From: Mycolicibacterium sp. P1-18
Lineage (GTDB): Bacteria > Actinomycetota > Actinomycetes > Mycobacteriales > Mycobacteriaceae
Length of the DNA: 64,000 nucleotides
Direction of reading: 5' to 3'
NCBI RefSeq assembly: GCF_008329535.1
Contig: NZ_NPKR01000014.1
Location: 105,975 to 169,974 of the forward strand
How positions within the stretch are numbered: position 1 is the first letter of the stretch; each line of letters starts with the position of its first letter. Positions 1 to 9,811 of this stretch are shown here, piece after piece. The notes below the pieces were generated by a model. That model was not told the origin of the DNA, ran no database searches, and saw only the letters and a list, made by a program, of their open reading frames with translations. Position numbers and translations under genes: made by a program.

Positions 1-593
1 TGGACACGCACGCCAAGGGCCGGCCCGCCGACCAACTGCGCGAATGGGCCTCGGAACGCTCCGCCGCGCTCGGCATCCCCGCGACGTCACTGGAGGCGTA
101 CGCCTACGCCGCGCGCGTCGCCGAGGTCGAGAATCCCAAGTGCCACCTGGCGTGGACCACGCTGGCGGGCATCGGGATGGTCGAGAGCCACCACGGCACC
201 TACCGCGGTGCGACCGTCGCCCCCGACGGCGACGTCACCCCGCCGATCCGCGGGGTCCGGCTCGACGGCTCGCTGGGCAACATGTCCATCCCGGACACCG
301 ACGGCGGCAAGCTGGACGGCGACCCGCTGATGGACCGGGCGATGGGCCCCATGCAGTTCATCCCGGCGACGTGGGAGCTCTACGGGGTCGACGCCAACAA
401 CGACGGCGTCGTCAGTGCCGACAACATCGACGACGCGGCACTCTCGGCGGCGGGATACCTGTGCTGGCGCGGCAAGGACCTCGCCACGCCGCGGGGCTGG
501 ATGGACGCGCTGCGGGCCTACAACCTGTCCGACCAGTACGCCAGGACGGTGCGCGACTGGGCCACCGCCTATGCCGACGGGCACTCGCTGTAA
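1..593 (+). CDS. lpqU: LpqU-type lytic transglycosylase, C-terminal part
   Basis: The reading frame is open from the window edge to a TAA at 591-593, so the N-terminus (expected lipoprotein signal) is missing. The visible 196 residues carry a soluble lytic transglycosylase-like core: GIGMVESHHG with the presumed catalytic Glu, and GPMQFIPATW, the typical substrate-groove motif, followed by a Ca-binding-like DANNDG segment and the ALRAYN end motif. Such enzymes cleave the glycan strand of peptidoglycan outside the membrane. The position directly before eno matches Rv1022 (lpqU) of M. tuberculosis. The name rests on this synteny plus the motifs. Confidence 0.85.
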   Translation, partial: DTHAKGRPADQLREWASERSAALGIPATSLEAYAYAARVAEVENPKCHLAWTTLAGIGMVESHHGTYRGATVAPDGDVTPPIRGVRLDGSLGNMSIPDTDGGKLDGDPLMDRAMGPMQFIPATWELYGVDANNDGVVSADNIDDAALSAAGYLCWRGKDLATPRGWMDALRAYNLSDQYARTVRDWATAYADGHSL

Positions 594-689
594 CGCTCCC
601 GGCGTCTGTTTCGGCATCGGTAAAGCGCACGCTCTAGGCTGTGTCCTTGCACGACCAGTCCGCAGCCAGCACCACGCGAGGAGACACCA

Positions 690-1979
690 GTGCCCGTCAT
701 CGAGCAGATCGCAGCGCGAGAGATTCTCGACTCCCGGGGCAACCCGACCGTCGAGGTCGAGGTCGCGCTCGACGACGGCTCCGCCGCCCGGGCCGCAGTG
801 CCGTCCGGGGCCTCGACCGGTGAGCACGAGGCCGTCGAGCTTCGGGACGGCGGCAGCCGCTACCTCGGCAAGGGCGTCGAGAAGGCCGTCGCCGGCGTGC
901 TCAGCGAGCTGGGGCCCGCCGTGATCGGGCTGAACGCCGACGATCAGCGCCTGGTCGACCAGGCGCTGCTCGACTGCGACGGCACGCCCGACAAGTCCCG
1001 CCTGGGTGCCAACGCAATCCTCGGGGTGTCGTTGGCCGTCGCGAAGGCCGCCGCCGACGCCGCCGGGCTGCCGCTGTTCCGCTACCTCGGTGGTCCGAAC
1101 GCGCACATCCTGCCGGTGCCGATGATGAACATCGTCAACGGCGGCGCCCACGCCGACACCGGCGTCGACGTCCAGGAGTTCATGGTCGCCCCGATCGGTG
1201 CCGCCTCGTTCAAGGAGGCGCTGCGCTGGGGCGCCGAGGTGTACCACTCCCTGAAGTCGGTGCTCAAGAAGCAGGGTCTGGCCACCGGCCTGGGCGACGA
1301 GGGCGGCTTCGCCCCCGACATCGCGGGCACCGTGGCCGCGCTCGACCTGATCAGCTCCGCCATCGAGGGCGCCGGCTTCACGCTGGGCTCCGACGTGGCA
1401 CTGGCACTCGACGTCGCCGCGACCGAGTTCTACACCGACGGCACCGGCTACGCCTTCGAGAAGCAGAACCGCACCGCCGCACAGATGACGGAGTTCTACG
1501 CCGGACTGCTCGACGCGTACCCGCTGGTGTCGATCGAGGACCCGCTGTCCGAGGACGACTGGGACGGTTGGGTGTCGTTGACCACCGCCATCGGCGACCG
1601 CATCCAGATCGTCGGCGACGACCTCTTCGTCACCAACCCGGAGCGTCTCGAAGAGGGCATCGAAAAGGGTGCGGCCAACGCTCTCCTGGTCAAGGTCAAC
1701 CAGATCGGCACGCTGACCGAGACGTTGGACGCGGTCAACCTGGCGCACGGCAGTGGCTACCGCACCATGATGAGTCACCGGTCCGGCGAGACCGAGGACA
1801 CCACGATCGCCGACCTGGCCGTCGCCGTGGGCAGCGGACAGATCAAGACCGGTGCGCCCGCCCGCAGCGAGCGCGTCGCCAAGTACAACCAGCTGCTGCG
1901 CATCGAGGAGGAACTCGGCGACGCCGCACGGTACGCCGGCGATCTGGCGTTCCCGCGGTTCTCGGTCGAGACCAAGTAG
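690..1979 (+). CDS. eno: Enolase
   Basis: This 429-residue protein has the full length of bacterial enolases. It interconverts 2-phosphoglycerate and phosphoenolpyruvate in glycolysis and is Mg-dependent. Visible marks are the N-terminal EILDSRGNPTVE, GDEGGFAP, the metal-binding SIEDPLSEDDWDGW and GDDLFVTN segments, the catalytic Lys region KVNQIGTLTE and the signature SHRSGETEDTTIADLAVA. The start is GTG with a GAGGAG ribosome-binding site about 6 bases upstream. It is followed within 20 bases by the ftsB homologue, the usual mycobacterial order. Confidence 0.98.
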   Translation: MPVIEQIAAREILDSRGNPTVEVEVALDDGSAARAAVPSGASTGEHEAVELRDGGSRYLGKGVEKAVAGVLSELGPAVIGLNADDQRLVDQALLDCDGTPDKSRLGANAILGVSLAVAKAAADAAGLPLFRYLGGPNAHILPVPMMNIVNGGAHADTGVDVQEFMVAPIGAASFKEALRWGAEVYHSLKSVLKKQGLATGLGDEGGFAPDIAGTVAALDLISSAIEGAGFTLGSDVALALDVAATEFYTDGTGYAFEKQNRTAAQMTEFYAGLLDAYPLVSIEDPLSEDDWDGWVSLTTAIGDRIQIVGDDLFVTNPERLEEGIEKGAANALLVKVNQIGTLTETLDAVNLAHGSGYRTMMSHRSGETEDTTIADLAVAVGSGQIKTGAPARSERVAKYNQLLRIEEELGDAARYAGDLAFPRFSVETK

Positions 1980-1997
1980 TTCCGGTCTGACCCGGTC

Positions 1998-2717
1998 ATG
2001 CCCGACGCCAAGCGGCCCGATCCCAAGCGACGCGCCCCCGCGTCGCGACCGGGGAAGGGTGGCGGGCGACCCCGGGGGGCGTCCCCGATCCGGCGCGAGC
2101 CGCGGGCCATCGAGGCGCGGCCCGCACCGGAGGCGGCCCCCGAGGTCGACGGGGGCGACGACGGCAACGAGCCGACCGGTGTCATCGAACCGATCCGCAA
2201 GGCCATCGCCGAGGCGGCCGAGCAGCAGTCCGAGCAACGACTCGGGTCGGCGGCCCGGCGCGCGGCGATCCTCGCGGTCGTGGTCTGCGTGTTGACGTTG
2301 ACGATCGCCGGACCGGTGCGGACGTACTTCGCCCAGCGCACCGAGATGAAGCAGCTCGTCGACGCCGAGGCCCAATTGCGTTCGCAAATTGCCGATCTCG
2401 AGCAGCAAAAGCTCAAACTCGGTGATCCGGTGTACATCGCGGCGCAGGCGCGCGAGCGGCTCGGCTTCGTGATGCCCGGGGACATCCCGTATCAGGTTCA
2501 GCTGCCCCCGGGGGCCGAGCCGGTCGAGGCGCCGGGCGTGGATCCGGCCAAGCCGCCGAGCGGGCAGCCGTGGTACACCTCGCTGTGGCACACGATTGCC
2601 GATGCGCCGCATGGTGTTACGCAGATACCGGTGGCTCCCGACGCGCCCGCGCCGGGGATGCCCCCACCCGACGTGCCGCCACCGCCCGCTCCGGCCCCAC
2701 CGGGTCCCGGTGGTTGA
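1998..2717 (+). CDS. ftsB: FtsB/DivIC-family septum formation protein
   Basis: A 239-residue bitopic membrane protein. Residues 1-90 are a basic, Pro/Arg/Ala-rich cytoplasmic extension; about 92-112 is a single membrane helix; 113-150 is a coiled coil (QLVDAEAQLRSQIADLEQQK) leading into the conserved QARERLGFVMPGDIPY of the family; the tail is Pro-rich. FtsB works with FtsL and FtsQ in the divisome. It is larger than the ~100-residue E. coli protein, as is normal for mycobacterial Rv1024. Its stop overlaps the next gene's GTG start. Confidence 0.9.
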   Translation: MPDAKRPDPKRRAPASRPGKGGGRPRGASPIRREPRAIEARPAPEAAPEVDGGDDGNEPTGVIEPIRKAIAEAAEQQSEQRLGSAARRAAILAVVVCVLTLTIAGPVRTYFAQRTEMKQLVDAEAQLRSQIADLEQQKLKLGDPVYIAAQARERLGFVMPGDIPYQVQLPPGAEPVEAPGVDPAKPPSGQPWYTSLWHTIADAPHGVTQIPVAPDAPAPGMPPPDVPPPPAPAPPGPGG

Positions 2718-3201
2718 CCCGAAGGATCTCGACGCCGTCGCGCAGCAGTTGGGCCGCGAACCGCGAGGTGTCCTGGAGATCGCCTACCGCTGCCCCAACG
2801 GTCAGCCCGCCGTCGTGAAGACGGCACCGAGACTGCCCGACGGAACACCGTTCCCGACGCTCTACTACCTGACGCATCCGACGCTCACCGCGGCCGCCAG
2901 CCGGCTGGAGTCCTCCGGGATGATGCGCGAGATGACCGAGCGGCTGGCGGAGGACCCGGAGCTGGCCGCCGCGTATCGCCGCGCGCACGAGTCGTTTCTG
3001 GCCGAGCGCGACGCCGTCGAGTCGCTGGGCACCACGTTCTCCGGTGGCGGCATGCCGGACCGGGTCAAGTGCCTGCACGTCGTCATCGCGCACTCGTTGG
3101 CGAAGGGGCCGGGGCTCAACCCCTTTGGCGACGAAGCGCTGGCCGTGTTGGCCGCCGAGCCCGCGATGGCGGGGATCCTGGACCGAGAGGTGTGGACGTG
3201 A
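2710..3201 (+). CDS. DUF501 family protein (Rv1025-like)
   Basis: A 163-residue soluble protein of unknown biochemical role. The GTG at 2710 is chosen because it overlaps the ftsB stop by 8 bases and starts the family's VDPKDLDAVAQQLGREPRG opening. Recognisable family parts are AYRCPNGQPAVVKTAPRL, PFPTLYYLTHP, the GGMPDRVKCLHVVIAHSLA block with conserved Cys and His, and NPFGDEAL. It is always found between ftsB and ppx in mycobacteria, so it is probably co-translated with both. No function is assigned. Confidence 0.88.
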   Translation: MVDPKDLDAVAQQLGREPRGVLEIAYRCPNGQPAVVKTAPRLPDGTPFPTLYYLTHPTLTAAASRLESSGMMREMTERLAEDPELAAAYRRAHESFLAERDAVESLGTTFSGGGMPDRVKCLHVVIAHSLAKGPGLNPFGDEALAVLAAEPAMAGILDREVWT

Positions 3202-4139
3202 CGAGGGTGGCGGCGATCGACTGCGGCACCAACTCCATTCGGCTGTTGATCGCCGACGTGGCCGACGGTCGCGTGACCGACGTGCACCGCGAGATGCGGA
3301 TCGTGCGGCTCGGCGAGGGCGTCGACGCGACGGGCAGCTTCGCCGAGCCGGCGTTGGCGCGGACCCGCGCGGCCCTGGCCGACTACGCCGCGCTGCTTCA
3401 GGAGCACTCGGTGCCGACGGTGCGGATGGTGGCGACCTCGGCCACCCGTGACGCCGCCAACCGCGACGAGTTCTTCGCGATGACCGCCGAGGTGCTGGGG
3501 GTCGCGGTGCCGGGTGCGGTCGCCGAGGTGATCACGGGTACCGAGGAGGCGGAGCTGTCGTTCCGCGGCGCCGTCGGCGAACTCGACGCCGCGGGAGCGC
3601 CGTTCGTGGTCGTCGACCTCGGTGGCGGGTCGACCGAAGTGGTGGTGGGCAGCCCCGCCGGCGTGGACGCGAGCCATTCGGCGAACATCGGCTGCGTGCG
3701 GCTGACGGAGCGCTGCCTGAAGTCGGACCCGCCGACCGCGACCGAGATCGCCGATGCCCGCGCCGTCGTCCGCGATGCGCTGGACGCCGTCTTCGAGGCG
3801 GTGCCCGTCGAGCGGGCCCGGACGTGGGTGGGCGTCGCGGGCACGATGACCACGCTGTCGGCGCTGGCGATGAACCTGGCGACCTACGACTCCGAGGCCA
3901 TCCACCTGTCACGGGTGGGTTTCGACGACCTGCTGAAGGTCTGCGAGGGGCTGCTGGGCATGACGCGCCGCCAGCGCGCCGCGCTGGGCCCCATGCACGA
4001 GGGCCGGGTCGACGTCATCGGCGGCGGCGCGATCGTCGTCGAGGAACTGGCTCGCGCGCTCGGCGGCCGGGCCGGCATCGACGAGTTGGTGGTCAGCGAA
4101 CACGACATCCTCGACGGCATCGCGTTGTCGATTGCCTGA
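3198..4139 (+). CDS. ppx2: Ppx/GppA exopolyphosphatase-family phosphatase
   Basis: A 313-residue Ppx/GppA enzyme of the ASKHA fold, equal in length to the short mycobacterial Rv1026 type that lacks the C-terminal HD domain of E. coli Ppx. The phosphate-1 loop AAIDCGTNSIRLLI is at the extreme N-terminus, the phosphate-2 loop VVDLGGGSTEVVVG near residue 140, and the adenosine-type GVAGTMTTLSAL segment near 215. Expected activity is hydrolysis of polyphosphate or (p)ppGpp terminal phosphates. GTG at 3198 is chosen because it sits in a 4-base GTGA overlap with the preceding stop. Confidence 0.92.
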   Translation: MTRVAAIDCGTNSIRLLIADVADGRVTDVHREMRIVRLGEGVDATGSFAEPALARTRAALADYAALLQEHSVPTVRMVATSATRDAANRDEFFAMTAEVLGVAVPGAVAEVITGTEEAELSFRGAVGELDAAGAPFVVVDLGGGSTEVVVGSPAGVDASHSANIGCVRLTERCLKSDPPTATEIADARAVVRDALDAVFEAVPVERARTWVGVAGTMTTLSALAMNLATYDSEAIHLSRVGFDDLLKVCEGLLGMTRRQRAALGPMHEGRVDVIGGGAIVVEELARALGGRAGIDELVVSEHDILDGIALSIA

Positions 4140-4142
4140 GGC

Positions 4143-4168
4143 GTTTTGAATGTGCCGGGCCGGGGTAA
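4143..4168 (+). promoter_or_regulatory. SigF-like promoter
   Basis: GTTTT at 4143-4147, a 15-base spacer, then GGGTAA at 4163-4168. This fits the mycobacterial SigF pattern GTTT-N15/17-GGGTA. The next gene's GTG lies at 4178, about ten bases after the -10, so its transcript would be leaderless. Inferred from sequence only. Confidence 0.4.
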
Positions 4169-4177
4169 CAACCGTCC

Positions 4178-4462
4178 GTGACCGATCAGAAGACCACGTA
4201 CAGCGACGATCCGAGCGCCGAGATCCTGGCGACTGGCGGATTGGTCACGATGCTTGGTGCCGTCATGGCCGCCGTGATCGCCGTCGTCACCCTTGGTGGC
4301 GGCAACGTGATGATGGCCGGCGTGCTGGGCACCGCGGCGGTGATCAGCTTCGCCGTGAGCCTGGTGCTCTTCAGCGCCGACAGCAAGCGCTCCGAGGGCG
4401 ACTCGCTGCCGTTCCCGAGCTGGCTGCGCGCCGAGCCGGAAACGGCAGCCGAGGCCTCCTAG
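4178..4462 (+). CDS. Small membrane protein, function unknown
   Basis: A 94-residue protein with a hydrophilic acidic N-terminus and two predicted membrane helices (about residues 20-42, Gly/Val/Met-rich, and 47-66, ending LVLFSADSK), then a short soluble tail. I do not recognise the family. A SigF-like promoter just upstream suggests a stationary-phase or stress membrane protein. Its stop codon overlaps by four bases the end of the convergent Cys-rich peptide gene. Confidence 0.7.
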   Translation: MTDQKTTYSDDPSAEILATGGLVTMLGAVMAAVIAVVTLGGGNVMMAGVLGTAAVISFAVSLVLFSADSKRSEGDSLPFPSWLRAEPETAAEAS

Positions 4463-4563
4463 CGCCGCACGTTGCAGTTGGGCGGGTTTCCGCAGTGATG
4501 GCCGCCGTCACACGCGTTGCAATGGCAGTTGCATCCACCGGCTCTTTGGTCGGGAACACTCAT
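4459..4563 (-). CDS. 34-residue Cys/His-rich metallothionein-like peptide
   Basis: A short frame too small for usual gene callers, read from ATG at 4563 to TAG at 4459. The peptide starts MSVPDQRAGG and its last two-thirds carry six Cys and three His in the order C-x-C-H-C-x2-C-x3-HH-C-x5-C with many Asn and Gly, and it ends NVRR. A strong Shine-Dalgarno AGGTGA lies 6 bases before the ATG. The composition fits a small metal-binding (metallothionein-type) peptide. It does not match the spacing I recall for mycobacterial MymT, so the metal and role are open. A 7-bp inverted repeat lies 44 bases upstream. Confidence 0.65.
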   Translation of the reverse strand: MSVPDQRAGGCNCHCNACDGGHHCGNPPNCNVRR

Positions 4564-4606
4564 GGCAGTTCACCTCTGTCGACTCGGTCGATCTTTCACC
4601 TATGAC

Positions 4607-4627
4607 GATTCGACAATAGTTCGAATC
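4607..4627. promoter_or_regulatory. Inverted repeat, possible operator of the Cys-rich peptide gene
   Basis: Perfect 7-bp arms GATTCGA (4607-4613) and TCGAATC (4621-4627) around the 7-base spacer CAATAGT. It lies between the acyl-CoA synthetase stop and the Cys-rich peptide start. The AT-rich arms and absence of a T-run argue for a protein-binding site rather than a terminator. Confidence 0.45.
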
Positions 4628-4640
4628 ACGCCGATGCGGA

Positions 4641-6512
<1,872 letters not shown>

Positions 6513-6554
6513 ATCGGGAGCGTACTGGCTTCACGGGTCCCATAACCTGGACTT

Positions 6555-7427
6555 ATGACTAGTCTTGTTCCGCCGATCGAGGGCGTTCGCAGATCGTTCG
6601 TAGAGGCGCGCGGCGTGCGCTTCCACGTCACCGAATCCGGGCCCGAGGACGGCCGCCCGGTGCTGGCATTGCACGGGTGGCCGCAGCACCACTGGGTGTA
6701 CCGGGGGCTGCTCGCCGACCCGCCGCCCGGGCTGCGCGTCATCGCCCCCGACCTCCCCGGGTACGGCTGGTCCGGACCCGCGCCGCACCGGTGGGCCAAG
6801 GACGACGTCGCCGCCGACGTGCTGGCGCTGATGGATGCCCTCGGTCTGGACCGGGTGTTGCTCGTCGGGCATGACTGGGGCGGTTTCGTGGGCTACCGGA
6901 TGCTGCTCGCCGCGCCCGAGCGGTTCGACGGTTACCTGGTGATGAACATGGCCCATCCGTGGGTGACGGCGCGCATCCTTGCGCCGCATGCCTGGCGGCT
7001 GCTGACGTATCAGCCGTTCGTGGCGAGCATCGGTGTGCCGCTGCAACGGCACACGCCCTACCTGCGGACGCTGTTCAACGTCGGGGGCAAGGCGCACCGC
7101 CTGCCTCCCGAGGTGATCCGCGTGTACACCGAGCGCTTCCGGGACCCCGTCGTCGCCCGGACCGGCAGGGACACCTACCGCACGTTCCTCCTGCGCGAAA
7201 TGCCCTCCGCGGCACGCACTCCCGAGACGCGCCGGGCGACGGTGCCGATCCGCGTCCTGTTCGGCATGGGTGACGTCGCGGTGCATCCGTCGCTGGCCGA
7301 CCCCGAGACCGCCGAGGCCGACGACTACACGTTCGAGCCGGTCGACGCCGGGCACTTCGTCATCGACGAACGCCCCGATCTGGTGCGGGCGCGCCTGATT
7401 GCGCTGGCCGAGGAGACGGCGGGCTAA
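6555..7427 (+). CDS. Alpha/beta hydrolase, epoxide hydrolase-like
   Basis: A 290-residue alpha/beta hydrolase. HGWP at 40-43 is the oxyanion-hole motif of epoxide hydrolases, and the nucleophile elbow VGHDWGG places Asp107 as nucleophile, the arrangement of epoxide hydrolases and haloalkane dehalogenases rather than Ser esterases. The catalytic His is in DAGHFVIDERPDL near the C-terminus. Substrate unknown. ATG at 6555 follows the divergent synthetase start closely, so the two genes share a short promoter region. Confidence 0.82.
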   Translation: MTSLVPPIEGVRRSFVEARGVRFHVTESGPEDGRPVLALHGWPQHHWVYRGLLADPPPGLRVIAPDLPGYGWSGPAPHRWAKDDVAADVLALMDALGLDRVLLVGHDWGGFVGYRMLLAAPERFDGYLVMNMAHPWVTARILAPHAWRLLTYQPFVASIGVPLQRHTPYLRTLFNVGGKAHRLPPEVIRVYTERFRDPVVARTGRDTYRTFLLREMPSAARTPETRRATVPIRVLFGMGDVAVHPSLADPETAEADDYTFEPVDAGHFVIDERPDLVRARLIALAEETAG

Positions 7428-7490
7428 GCGGTCTCGCCGACCGTGGGTCTCGTGGCGGCGTAAGGCTCCACATTCCGCCACCAGGCCAAC

Positions 7491-7504
7491 GCTCGGCGCC
7501 GAGC
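7491..7504. promoter_or_regulatory. 14-bp perfect palindrome upstream of methyltransferase
   Basis: GCTCGGCGCCGAGC lies 20 bases before the methyltransferase ATG. It could be an operator or the foot of a hairpin ending the hydrolase transcript. No T-run follows, so the role is undecided. Confidence 0.25.
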
Positions 7505-7523
7505 GGTCTGTGAGAATCGGGGC

Positions 7524-8360
7524 ATGACCGACGACTGGCGCGCCGTCAACCTCGCCAACTGGGAGTCGCGGGTGCCGATGCACACCGGCCCGGGTGGTTA
7601 CGACCTCTCGAGCTTCGACGATCCGCAGTACCTCTCCGGCGTGGTGAGCTACGACCGGCCCCGGCTCGGGCACCTCGACGGCCTCGACGTCGTGCACCTG
7701 CAGTGTCACATCGGCACCGACACGGTGTCGCTGGCCCGGTTGGGGGCGAAGTCGGTTACCGGCCTTGACTTCTCACCGTCGGCCGTGGCGGCGGGACGGT
7801 CGCTGGCCGCCCGCGCCGGGGGCGACGTGACCTTCGTCGAGTCCGACGTCGCCACCGCGGTGGACGCGCTCGGGGCGCAGTGCGCCGACCTGGTCTACAC
7901 GGGCATTGGCGCGCTGTGCTGGTTGCCCGACATCCGCGAGTGGGCGGGTGTGGTCGCGGCACTGCTGCGTCCGGGTGGTCGTCTGTTCGTCCGGGAGGGC
8001 CACCCGATCCTCTGGGCGATGAGCGATCCCCGCCCGGACGGACTGCTCGTCGTCGAGTATCCGTACTTCGAGACGCCGGGCACGCGCTTCGTCTACGAGG
8101 ACACCTATGCGGGCACGGGCGTCGTCTCGTCGCCGGAGTCGATCTCGTTCAACCACGGGCTGGGGGAGATCTTCACGGCGCTGCTCGACGCGGGGCTCAG
8201 GATCACCGGGTTCGAGGAGCACCGGGAGGTGGCGTGGCGGTTCTTCGACGACGCGATGGTCGAGAGTCCGGACTTCGACGGCGAGTTCCTCTTGGCCGAG
8301 GGGGGCGAGCGTTTGCCGCTGACGTACACCCTGCAGGCCGTCAAAGAACCAGGTCGATGA
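7524..8360 (+). CDS. Class I SAM-dependent methyltransferase
   Basis: A 278-residue Rossmann-type methyltransferase. The SAM-binding motif I region VVHLQCHIGTDTVSLARLGA is followed by the acidic motif II GLDFSPSAVAAGR and motif III/IV ADLVYTGIGALCWLPD, with LLRPGGRLFVREGHP as motif V/VI. The N-terminal WRAVNLANWESRVPMHTG is shared by a family of actinobacterial methyltransferases of unknown substrate. A strong hairpin follows its stop, so it is probably a single-gene unit. Confidence 0.85.
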   Translation: MTDDWRAVNLANWESRVPMHTGPGGYDLSSFDDPQYLSGVVSYDRPRLGHLDGLDVVHLQCHIGTDTVSLARLGAKSVTGLDFSPSAVAAGRSLAARAGGDVTFVESDVATAVDALGAQCADLVYTGIGALCWLPDIREWAGVVAALLRPGGRLFVREGHPILWAMSDPRPDGLLVVEYPYFETPGTRFVYEDTYAGTGVVSSPESISFNHGLGEIFTALLDAGLRITGFEEHREVAWRFFDDAMVESPDFDGEFLLAEGGERLPLTYTLQAVKEPGR

Positions 8361-8373
8361 CTAGTCCTTGGTT

Positions 8374-8408
8374 CGGGCGGATCCAGTCCCCTCCTCTGGA
8401 CCCGCCCG
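8374..8408 (+). terminator. Hairpin terminator after methyltransferase
   Basis: CGGGCGGATCCAG (8374-8386) pairs with CTGGACCCGCCCG (8396-8408), 12 of 13 positions, around a 9-base loop. It starts 14 bases after the methyltransferase stop. Confidence 0.6.
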
Positions 8409-8517
8409 TGGGGCAAATATAAACGTTGCTGTTCATAAATCGCAATCGGTGGAAACAGCGCGTTGTGCGCCTACACTCAGGGTTTACCCAGGAATCCCGT
8501 CTAATGGCAGCCAAGGC

Positions 8518-9123
8518 ATGGACAACAGCAAACGGCTCAGGCCCGGCCGGCATCAGCTGAGCCGCGACGAAGTGCAGACTCACCAGCGCGAGCGGATCTT
8601 CGCCGCGCTGGAAGTCGAGATGTCAGTTAAGGGCTACGGCGAGACCAGCGTGGGGGACATCGTCAAGAGCGCGGGAGTGTCGCGGCAGACCTTCTACGAG
8701 CTGTTCGACTCCAAGCGAGAGTGCTTCATCGCCAGCTACGAACGCCGGCAGGGCGCGGTGATCGACCAGATCTTCACGACCTCCACGACGGACGCGCCGC
8801 TGGTGCGGTTCGCCGCCCTGCTGAAGGCCTACCTCGAGGTGATGTCTCACCGGCCGGACATCTCGTTGCTGTATCTGAGCGGCATCGCCGCCGCGGGACC
8901 GAAGGCCGCGGCCATCCGCGTGGAGAAGCAGCAGCAGTTCGTCGACGGACTCGCGGCCCTGTTCGACGCGCACACCGATCGCGATCTGTTTGCCTGCCGG
9001 ACGCTGGTGGCGGCGATCTCCGCGCTCGTCATCAACGCCCTGGTCGACGCAGACCCCCAGGCGGTGCAGAACCTGCACGCGCCGTTGGTCGACGTCGCCG
9101 CGCGGCTGCTGAACGTCGAGTGA
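8518..9123 (+). CDS. TetR/AcrR-family transcriptional regulator
   Basis: A 201-residue regulator with the family's usual length. The N-terminal HTH runs about residues 22-66 (IFAALEVEMSVKGYGETSVGDIVKSAGVSRQTFYELFDSK split over helix 1 to helix 4), and the rest is the all-helical ligand domain. The ATG at 8518 is chosen because longer in-frame starts run into the upstream terminator hairpin. A -10-like TACACT at 8472-8477 lies upstream. The ligand and target are unknown; it is convergent with kdpE, seven bases away. Confidence 0.85.
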   Translation: MDNSKRLRPGRHQLSRDEVQTHQRERIFAALEVEMSVKGYGETSVGDIVKSAGVSRQTFYELFDSKRECFIASYERRQGAVIDQIFTTSTTDAPLVRFAALLKAYLEVMSHRPDISLLYLSGIAAAGPKAAAIRVEKQQQFVDGLAALFDAHTDRDLFACRTLVAAISALVINALVDADPQAVQNLHAPLVDVAARLLNVE

Positions 9124-9130
9124 GCGGCCG

Positions 9131-9811
9131 TCACTGCGCGAAGCGATACCCCATGCCGGTCTCGGTGATCAGGTGGCGGGGGTGCGACGGGTCGTCCTCC
9201 AGCTTGCGGCGCAGCTGGGCGAGGTACACCCGCAGGTAGTGCGTCTCCTTGGCATACGCCGGGCCCCACACCTCCTTGAGCAACTCCTCGCGGCCGACGA
9301 GCTTGCCGCGGTTGCGCACCAGCATCTCCAACATGCCCCACTCGGTGGGGGTGAGGTGGACCTCGACGCCGTGGCGGGTGACCAGCTTGGCGGCGAGATC
9401 GACTGTGAAGGAATCGGTTTCGACGACCGGCTGGTCGGTGTCCACCGAGGCCGCGGCACGTCGCACGGCGGCCCGCAGGCGCGCCAGGAATTCGTCCATG
9501 CCGAAGGGCTTGGTCACGTAGTCGTCGGCGCCCGCGTCGAGCGCCTCGACCTTGTCCGACGAGTCGGTGCGGGCGGACAGGACGATGACGGGTGCGGTCA
9601 GCCAGCCGCGCAGGCCCTCGAGCACCTCGATGCCGGAGATGTCGGGGAGCCCGAGGTCGAGGACGACGACGTCCGGCTTGTGCTCCGCGGCGACCTTCAG
9701 GGCCTGCGCGCCGGTCTCCGCGGTGTGCACCTCGTAGCCGCGCACCGACAGGTTGATGCGCAGGGCCCGCAGGATCTGCGGCTCGTCGTCGACGACCAAC
9801 ACCCGGGTCAT
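9131..9811 (-). CDS. kdpE: KdpE response regulator
   Basis: A 226-residue OmpR/PhoB-type regulator. The receiver domain has the acidic pair DDE at 8-10, phospho-acceptor Asp52 in VVVLDLGLPD and the Lys in DDYVTKPFG. The C-terminal winged helix ends in TETGMGYRF. It activates kdp expression when phosphorylated by KdpD. Its ATG overlaps the kdpD stop in ATGA, so the pair is translationally coupled, and it is the last gene of the collinear kdp operon. Confidence 0.95.
   Translation of the reverse strand: MTRVLVVDDEPQILRALRINLSVRGYEVHTAETGAQALKVAAEHKPDVVVLDLGLPDISGIEVLEGLRGWLTAPVIVLSARTDSSDKVEALDAGADDYVTKPFGMDEFLARLRAAVRRAAASVDTDQPVVETDSFTVDLAAKLVTRHGVEVHLTPTEWGMLEMLVRNRGKLVGREELLKEVWGPAYAKETHYLRVYLAQLRRKLEDDPSHPRHLITETGMGYRFAQ

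Noticed and set aside
87..2612. Long minus-strand open frame opposite eno and ftsB
   Set aside because: High GC leaves antisense frames open; its product is Arg/Gly/Asp-rich without domains, while the plus strand encodes clear proteins.
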